A stretch of 64,000 nucleotides of DNA. Source: Pseudoxanthomonas mexicana (GTDB taxonomy: Bacteria; Pseudomonadota; Gammaproteobacteria; Xanthomonadales; Xanthomonadaceae). Within the stretch, counting starts at the first letter, position 1. The number at the start of each line of letters is the position of its first letter. The DNA lies in contig NZ_LSIF01000034.1 in NCBI RefSeq assembly GCF_001556105.1, positions 112,064-176,063 on the forward strand. Direction: 5' to 3'. Both the position numbers and the translations under genes were made by a program. Of this stretch, positions 58,901 through 64,000 are shown in pieces. A model generated the notes under the pieces. That model searched no databases. It saw only the letters and a program-made list of their open reading frames with translations, and was not told where the DNA came from.

Positions 58901-61900
58901 AGTGCGCCCGCCCTGGGCATCACCAAGCATGGCCCCGCGGCGGCCGTCGTCGGCGTGCCGTTCGACTACACCATCGTGGTCAGCAACAGCGGCACTGCCG
59001 ATGCGACGGCCGACGCGATCGTGACCGATACCGTGCCTGCCAACGTCGCGGTCAACAACGCCACGCCGAACTGCGCCATCGCCGGTCGTGACGTGACCTG
59101 CACCGTGGCCATGGCCGACCTGCAGATCGGTGAGCAGGCGACAATCACGATCAACGTCACGCCGGCCACCGCGGGCAGCGCGAGCAACACCGCGACCGTC
59201 ACCGGCGGCGGCGATCCGGGCTGTTCGGTCGGCTGCACCAGCACGCCGGTGACGACGGACGTTCTCGCCCAGGCGCCGGTCCTGCAGATCGCCAAATCGG
59301 TCAGCTCCACCGGTCCGTATGGCGTGGGCAGCGTGATCGCCTACCAGTTCGCGGTGACCAACACCGGCAACGTTGCTCTGACCGGGATCGTGGTGAACGA
59401 TGCACAGCTGGATGCACCGGCGGTATGTCCGTCGACGACGCTGCAGCCGGGTGCCAGCACTACCTGCACCGGCGCGCATACCGTCACGGCTGTGGAAGTC
59501 GCGGCGGGCAACGTGCACAACAGTGCGACCGTCAGCGGCCAGCCGCCGACCCCGCCGGGTGGCCCGATGCCGCCGGTGGTGACCAGCCTGCCTGGCGAGG
59601 TGGACACGGCAACCGAGCAGCTGCCGGCGATGACGGTGGTCAAGTCGGTCACGTCGACCGGCCCGTACAACACAGGCAGCGTGCTTGCCTATCAATTCCT
59701 GGTGACCAACACCGGCAACGTGATCCTGACGGGTGTCGTGGTGAACGACGCGCTGCTCGATGCGTCGGCCACGTGCGCGGCGACGACGCTGGCGCCGGGC
59801 GCGAACACCACCTGCAGCGGCATGCATACGGTGACGGCCGCGGAAGTGGCGGTGGGCAACGTGCACAACAGCGCGACGGTCAGCGGCCAGCCGCCGACCC
59901 CGCCAGGCGGCCCGACGCCGCCGACGATCACCAGCCCGCCGAGCTCGGTGGACACGGCGACCGAACAGGTGCCGGCGATGACGCTGGTGAAGTCGGTCAC
60001 TTCGACTGGTCCGTATCGCGCAGGCAGCACGATCACCTATCAGTTCGATGTGGAGAACACCGGCAACGTGACCCTGACGAACGTGTCCGTGACCGACGCG
60101 ATGGCCGGCCTGAGCGCGCTGACCTATGCGTGGCCGGGCGTGGCCGGGCAACTGCAGCCGGGCGAGAAGGTCGTGGCGAACGCGACCTACAGCGTGACGC
60201 CTGACGATGTGCTGGACGGCCAGGTGCGCAACAGCGCCACCGCCGCAGGCCAGCCGCCGACCCCGCCGGGAGGCACGCAGCCGCCAGGCGTGAGCACGCC
60301 CTCCAGCAGCGTCGATACGGCCATCCTGCCGGTGGTGAATGCGGTGGACGATGCCCTGGCAGCCGTCGACGGCGCCAGCGGCAACCCGTCGGCCGGCAAC
60401 GCCTACGGCAATGACGTGATCAATGGTGCGGCGGTGGATCCGTCGCGGATCGCCGGCACGGTGACGACGCCTGCGACCTCCATCAACGGCGGTCCGGTAC
60501 CCGTGCTGGATCCGGCATCGGGCGTGGTGAGCGTGCCGGCGGGAACGCCGGCCGGGGTATACACCATCGGCTATCGCATCTGCGAATCGCTGAATCCGGA
60601 CAACTGCGACGATGCCGTGGTCACGCTGACCGTGGTGGCGACGGCGATCAACGCCGAGCAGGATGCGTTCGTCCCGATCCGCAGCGGCACGGGTGGAACA
60701 TCCCCCAGCGTGCTGGGCAACGACACCTTGGGCGGCGGTCCCGCCCTGATCGGCCAGGTCACGCTGGTGCCGGGCAGTTCGCCGCGCGCGGGACTGGTGA
60801 TGAACCCCGATGGCACGGTGACCATCGCCGTGGGCACGCCGCCCGGCACCTACCGTTACTCGTACACCCTCTGCGAGGTGTTGAATCCGACCAACTGCGA
60901 TACGGCCGACGCCATCGTGGTGGTCAGCGGTGAAGCACAGCTGCGCGTGACCAAGACCGCAGGCGTGCGCGATGCGCAGACCGGCGACCTGGTGCGCTAC
61001 ACGGTGTCGGTCGAAAACCTGGGTGATGGTCCGCTGGTCAACGGCAGCATCATCGATACGCCCGCGGCGGGCTTCAGCTACGTGGAAGGCTCGTTGGCGG
61101 TCACCGACGGCGACAATGCGGCCACCGTGTCCGGCCAACATCCGGTGCGCTTCGAAGGCCTGGACATCGCGGTCGGCGGCAGCGCCAGGCTGGCGTACAT
61201 GATGCGCGTGGGCGCAGGTGCGCGCGCAGGTACGCAGGTCAACCAGGCGCAGGCGGTATCGTCGTCCGGTGAAGTGCTGTCGAACGTGGCGACCGCCGAA
61301 GTGACGCTGGTGGCGAACGCGATGGTGGAGGACAGCCTGATCTTCGGCACGGTCTTCAACGACCGCGATGGCGATGGCTGGCAAGACAGTGCCGTGTTGA
61401 GCGGCATCCGCGTGCAGGGTGGATTCGCAGCTGGGGCCTATGTGGCCGGCTCGACCACGCTGGATCGTGGCGCAGGTCCGCAACCTCAGCCCGATGCCAG
61501 CGCTCTGCTGCTACACGGGATCGACCTGGGCCAGGTGGAAGGTCGCCAGTCCAGGGCCGATCCGCTGCATGGCCGGCAGGTGGTGATCCGCCAGACGCTG
61601 CGCGAACTGTCCTTCACCGACGATTTCGTGCTCACCAACGACCAGGGCGTGACGCTGCGGATGGATCGCAACGGCACGACCTCGGTGGTCACCACTGCCC
61701 AAGCGGCCAAGGGACTCACGGCGGCGATGCCGACCGTGGAGCGCAGGGTCGCCCAGGGCAGCGACGGTTACGTCGTGGACTACATCATCGGCAATGCCGG
61801 TATCGATGAGCGTGGTGTCCCGGGCGTGCGCATCGCCACGGTGGAAGGCGTGTTGATCGAAACCGATCAGTTCGGCCGTTATCACCTGGTGGGCGTGTCG

Positions 61901-62662
61901 GGTGGCGCATGGGCGCGCGGGCGCAACCTGATCATGAAGGTGGACCCGTCCACGCTTCCCGCCGGGACGCGGATGACCACCGACAATCCGTTGCTGCGCC
62001 GGGTCACGCCTGGCGTGCCGGTCCGCTTCGACTGGGGCGTGACCTTGCCCGAGCAGGCGATCGGCGGTGGTAGCGGGCAACTGGAACTCGAGCTGGGCGA
62101 GGTGCATTTCGCGCCGGGCAGTGCCCAGCTTCCGCCGAGGTACGCGCCGCTGATGACGGCCATGGCCAGCAAGGTGCGCGAGCACCAGGGCGGGGAGGTG
62201 GTGATCCAGGCGGATGGCGAATACGAGGCGCTGGCGTTCGATCGTGCCAACGCGGTGAAGGACGCCTTGCTGGCGCAACTCGACGGTCCGGCCGCCAGGG
62301 CGCTGGTCGTCAGTGTCCGCGCACGTCCGGAGGCGCCGGCATCGCTGTTGACCGGTGTACGCGGGGACGCTGCGCTGTTGGGCACGGTGTTGTTCGACAC
62401 CGACCAGGCGACGATCCGGGCCGAGTTCGTCCCGCTGCTGGACACGATCGCCGCTGCGATCGAGCGCAGCGGGGGAGGCAACGTGGCCATCGTCGGCCAT
62501 GCCGACCGGCGAGGTTCCCATGCCTACAACACGGAGCTCGGGATGCGACGCGCGAAGTCGGTGTTCGACGCGCTGGCCACACGGCTCGGTGCATCGGCAC
62601 GCAGCGCGTTGCGGGTGGAAATCGAAAGCGACCCGATTGCGCCGCAGGGCGCACGGAAATGA
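55949..62662 (+). CDS. giant repeat surface protein with DUF11-type repeats and C-terminal OmpA-like domains
   Basis: 2237 residues from the ATG at 55949, the only start followed by a signal peptide (cleavage VHA-Q near residue 43). Approximate order: N-terminal beta domain 45-270 (IKNGGFEAQSFSEWKLERY); DUF11-like repeats 275-550; InlB-like segment 550-638 (FKGWTGGC); DUF11 repeats 724-1111, two of them with near-identical GCATNPSGSQTV stretches 393 bp apart; three 116-residue repeats 1112-1458; two cadherin-like domains 1461-1662 (YRICESLNPDNCDDA; YTLCEVLNPTNCDTA); DUF11 1662-1791; an SdrD-like/carboxypeptidase-regulatory region 1792-2045 (FNDRDGDGWQD, FGRYHLVGVSGG); and two OmpA-like domains, 2046-2141 degenerate and 2142-2237 canonical (GHADRRGSHAYNTELGMRRAKSV). 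It should span the periplasm anchored on peptidoglycan, or be surface-exposed. No paralogue name assigned. Confidence 0.85.
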   Translation: MQITAALQGRRVGTTDRRKGRSGVFAAFALMALLALFVPTVHAQIKNGGFEAQSFSEWKLERYTRSSNALTTVPPTNSSQLTLGAVQETHPSTNTLNTAFGGNLRILTTAGVAANTGGNGARYPFSGAASSQLGGDGARAAYAMEQEATMVLSDVDPVDGKVHLRFAMAPVLNNPNHPAGQQPFFFVEVINLTKGDTQLFHTFNYSNQPGIPWQQYSMGSNNYQFTNWQGFDISPGNGRLDVGDQIRLKVYVANCSAGAANHTAQVYMDVFGSKMPGLSVAAVGPSTTKPGQQVTYTYNYVNNSGVYALGSTVRLAAPFTENGLPLTFVPGSWPATCTGPFTGTAPRGDYIECPVGDLVAGAGGSFPVTFTVPAGAATTGPNNVINNGDYDVRANTVSPFIGPLVKATISPAATTLLDLGVSVSNGSVPSYLVGGAVAYTVTVTNNGPVDANGVTLSQTLSGATGTAGWTCSVPGGSAASCGATSSGSGPIATATASLPVGQSLVYTVTGITATAAGTPVVTVVSVAPPAGMSDSVSANNTDGISTPVSAAQHLLTANTIGAGTGRINAIPAVYACPSGGARTACSSENLGEGQEAYLTAVAANGSIFKGWTGGCTTVTGNECHVRMGTQDLQVTAEFATVWMVTPSITGGTLNTTSPQVVEDGQGTSFTLTPTTAGDVPVITTPGGANTCQATLSGPTAGAYTYSVTPVTQDCAFHVAFVSQPRLVIAKTASIVAPASASVGVPFSYTITVSNTGAAATTATATVTDVVPAGLTIGALPANCATNPSGSQTVECTIAAGLSNVSPGNAVSFVIPVTPQASVNSTTVSNTASVTGGGDPACASAGSCVSAPVDTAITASSLDIVKTGPPSAVVGVPYDYIVTVTNTGTGATSAAATVTDLVPAGLAIGTLPAGCATNPSGSQTVVCTIAAGLSHTAPGNVASYAIRVTPTVAAGASVGNTASVTGGGDPDCAAGCSSQTVTTTISAPALGITKHGPAAAVVGVPFDYTIVVSNSGTADATADAIVTDTVPANVAVNNATPNCAIAGRDVTCTVAMADLQIGEQATITINVTPATAGSASNTATVTGGGDPGCSVGCTSTPVTTDVLAQAPVLQIAKSVSSTGPYGVGSVIAYQFAVTNTGNVALTGIVVNDAQLDAPAVCPSTTLQPGASTTCTGAHTVTAVEVAAGNVHNSATVSGQPPTPPGGPMPPVVTSLPGEVDTATEQLPAMTVVKSVTSTGPYNTGSVLAYQFLVTNTGNVILTGVVVNDALLDASATCAATTLAPGANTTCSGMHTVTAAEVAVGNVHNSATVSGQPPTPPGGPTPPTITSPPSSVDTATEQVPAMTLVKSVTSTGPYRAGSTITYQFDVENTGNVTLTNVSVTDAMAGLSALTYAWPGVAGQLQPGEKVVANATYSVTPDDVLDGQVRNSATAAGQPPTPPGGTQPPGVSTPSSSVDTAILPVVNAVDDALAAVDGASGNPSAGNAYGNDVINGAAVDPSRIAGTVTTPATSINGGPVPVLDPASGVVSVPAGTPAGVYTIGYRICESLNPDNCDDAVVTLTVVATAINAEQDAFVPIRSGTGGTSPSVLGNDTLGGGPALIGQVTLVPGSSPRAGLVMNPDGTVTIAVGTPPGTYRYSYTLCEVLNPTNCDTADAIVVVSGEAQLRVTKTAGVRDAQTGDLVRYTVSVENLGDGPLVNGSIIDTPAAGFSYVEGSLAVTDGDNAATVSGQHPVRFEGLDIAVGGSARLAYMMRVGAGARAGTQVNQAQAVSSSGEVLSNVATAEVTLVANAMVEDSLIFGTVFNDRDGDGWQDSAVLSGIRVQGGFAAGAYVAGSTTLDRGAGPQPQPDASALLLHGIDLGQVEGRQSRADPLHGRQVVIRQTLRELSFTDDFVLTNDQGVTLRMDRNGTTSVVTTAQAAKGLTAAMPTVERRVAQGSDGYVVDYIIGNAGIDERGVPGVRIATVEGVLIETDQFGRYHLVGVSGGAWARGRNLIMKVDPSTLPAGTRMTTDNPLLRRVTPGVPVRFDWGVTLPEQAIGGGSGQLELELGEVHFAPGSAQLPPRYAPLMTAMASKVREHQGGEVVIQADGEYEALAFDRANAVKDALLAQLDGPAARALVVSVRARPEAPASLLTGVRGDAALLGTVLFDTDQATIRAEFVPLLDTIAAAIERSGGGNVAIVGHADRRGSHAYNTELGMRRAKSVFDALATRLGASARSALRVEIESDPIAPQGARK
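59282..60322 (+). repeat. three tandem 348-bp repeats inside the giant gene
   Basis: Units begin at 59282, 59630 and 59978, an exact period of 348 bp (116 codons). Units 1 and 2 are highly similar (KSV-STGPY, VHNSATVSGQPPTPPGGP); unit 3 is more diverged and has lost the two cysteines of the first two units. Confidence 0.9.
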
Positions 62663-62673
62663 GGGGGCGGGTC

Positions 62674-64000
62674 ATGGACAAGCGCATGAAGATGAAGCTG
62701 TTGGACTACACATTGATCTCTCTGCTGGCCGGCACGGCACCGATGGCCGTCGCGCAGGACGCCACGGCCCCGCAGGTGCAAGCCGCGGCGGAAGGTGAAA
62801 GCGCGTCAGTGACGTGCGATGCGGAGCGCTGCACCAGCGAGGATGGCCTGTTCTTCCGGTTGCGCACGCGCAGCTACGACAGCCCGGTCACCGCCGGTAC
62901 CGACGCGCATGCGTCATCGGCTGCGCTGCAGCCCGACCGTCGCGTGACGGTGGCGACGGAGTCGCCGGCCAAGGCGGTCGTGACGGGCAAATTCTCGATC
63001 GACGTGCCCGGTGGCGGGGTGGTCTGGGCGACCGAAGATCCCACGCTTGGCCAGCCGGAGCTGTCGGTGTCGGCACCGTCGTTCGCACCGTTCGATGGCA
63101 CGCGCATCCTCAAGCCCGTGCCGTTCTACGTGCGCGGCAACTACCCGGCCTTCATCGACACGCTGGAGATCAGTGTCTATCGCGCCAGCGATGCGGATCT
63201 GATCGAGCCGCTGGCGACCGTGCCGCTGGATGTGGCGGCGGTCAGTCGCGTGGAATGGGACGGCGCACTGCCGACCAAGTACCCGTTCCGCAAGGGCGAC
63301 GAACTGGTCTATGTGCTGCGCGCCACCGGTGCCAATGGCCAGATCGACGAAACCTTGCCGCGTACGCTGCAACTGGTCTCGCCGGAGGAAGCGGAACGCG
63401 GCGCCAATGCGTTGCGCAACAGCACCGAGCGTCAGCTCGGCAATGCGCTCAGCGTGGAGCAGGCGCAGTCGCAGAGCCTGATCGACAGCGTGTTCGCGGA
63501 GAATGGCCTGCGCCGCCAGAACATTCCGCTGTACGGGTCGCGGATCCGTATCCAGGGGCGCAACCTGCCGCGTGAAGCGTCGCTGAGCATCAATGGCCAG
63601 AACTACCCGGTGGACCTGGAGCGCAAGTTCGTCGCCGAGTACCTGGTGCCGGTGGGACGGCATCGCTTCGATATCGCGTTGGATGGAAAGCGTGCCGACG
63701 CTACACAGGCATCGCCGCCGGTCCACACACTGGAGGTCGATGTCAGCGGACGCTACTTCTTCGGTGTCGGCCTGGCCGACGTGAGCATTTCCCAGAACAA
63801 GATCAACGGATCGCAGACGCCATTCCAGGGTGATGCTCGCTATCAGGACGACGTGATCAGCGATGGCCGACTCGCCTTCTACGGCAAGGCCAAGTTGGGT
63901 GGAAGGTATCTGGTGACGGCGCAGGCCGATACCACGCAGCGCGATCTCGACCGCCTGTTCAACGGGTTCACCAATGCCAATCCGCAGGACATCTTCCGTC
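62674..64000 (+). CDS. large secreted/outer-membrane partner of the DUF11-OmpA protein, 3' truncated by window
   Basis: Open from the ATG at 62674 to the window end, 442 codons so far, 11 bp after the giant gene (GAGGGGGCGG upstream). Signal peptide residues 1-27 (LISLLAGTAPMAVAQ). Early Cys pair in TCDAERCTSEDG. The rest is beta-rich. Near the cut end is GRLAFYGKAKLGGRYLVTAQ, then ADTTQRDLDRLFNGF, a pattern I associate with predicted outer-membrane barrels encoded next to DUF11/OmpA genes (from memory, unchecked). Probably co-transcribed with the giant gene. Confidence 0.75.
   Translation, partial: MDKRMKMKLLDYTLISLLAGTAPMAVAQDATAPQVQAAAEGESASVTCDAERCTSEDGLFFRLRTRSYDSPVTAGTDAHASSAALQPDRRVTVATESPAKAVVTGKFSIDVPGGGVVWATEDPTLGQPELSVSAPSFAPFDGTRILKPVPFYVRGNYPAFIDTLEISVYRASDADLIEPLATVPLDVAAVSRVEWDGALPTKYPFRKGDELVYVLRATGANGQIDETLPRTLQLVSPEEAERGANALRNSTERQLGNALSVEQAQSQSLIDSVFAENGLRRQNIPLYGSRIRIQGRNLPREASLSINGQNYPVDLERKFVAEYLVPVGRHRFDIALDGKRADATQASPPVHTLEVDVSGRYFFGVGLADVSISQNKINGSQTPFQGDARYQDDVISDGRLAFYGKAKLGGRYLVTAQADTTQRDLDRLFNGFTNANPQDIFR

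Noticed and set aside
58118..60322. Repeats in the giant gene considered as a CRISPR-like array
   Set aside because: Units are long, in frame and protein-coding; no short repeats with unique spacers.
56879..61483. A 1534-codon minus-strand open frame antisense to the giant gene
   Set aside because: Codon-bias shadow: Arg/His/Gly-rich with no domain, and the plus strand has a signal peptide and clear repeat domains.

Overview
The window is a GC-rich chromosomal segment from a gammaproteobacterium. Its gene order and sequence character (asd-fimV-truA-trpF-trpI-like/trpBA-accD-glmM, tpiA-secG-tRNA-Leu-nuoA-N, initiator tRNA-rimP-nusA-infB-rbfA-truB-rpsO-pnp) fit Xanthomonadaceae/Lysobacteraceae (Lysobacter, Pseudoxanthomonas, Stenotrophomonas, Xanthomonas). 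That placement is inference from gene content, not from a database search. No IS element, phage, integrase, CRISPR array or origin was seen. Almost all DNA up to 54.6 kb is conserved housekeeping sequence in tightly packed, often ATGA-coupled operons.

Layout. 0-4.2 kb, minus strand: a translationally coupled operon running dienelactone hydrolase-like, HIT protein, pxpB, pxpC, pxpA (5-oxoprolinase), then the DUF969/DUF979 membrane pair, cut by the window start. 4.3-17 kb: an exported protein with a Ca-loop-like motif, rimO, a DUF3025 gene, greB, a small exported protein, a YjgR/HerA-like ATPase, an SLT+LysM lytic transglycosylase, a lipoprotein, psd, a SCO protein, prmB, aroC, a 2-hydroxyacid dehydrogenase. 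17-29.8 kb: asd, a FimV-like protein, truA, trpF, a TrpI-like LysR regulator divergent from trpBA, accD, glmM, a 2-oxoglutarate/Fe(II) oxygenase, an SDR, tpiA, secG. Then tRNA-Leu(GAG) with a terminator, and the complete 14-gene complex I operon nuoA-N (30.2-45.1 kb). 45.2-54.6 kb: the translation/RNA operon beginning with the initiator tRNA and ending with pnp.

The accessory part is 54.6-64 kb. A 520-bp non-coding region carries a textbook sigma-54 (-24/-12) promoter, a flagellar-type sigma-28 promoter about 55 bp downstream, an inverted repeat at enhancer distance upstream, and a 14-bp palindrome. It leads into a DUF3617 exported protein, a 2237-residue repeat protein (DUF11-type, InlB-like and 116-residue tandem repeats, tandem C-terminal OmpA-like domains), and a large secreted/outer-membrane partner that runs off the window end. 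I read this as a candidate surface-fibre/outer-membrane system under motility-type (RpoN/FliA) control. It is the most interesting part of the window.
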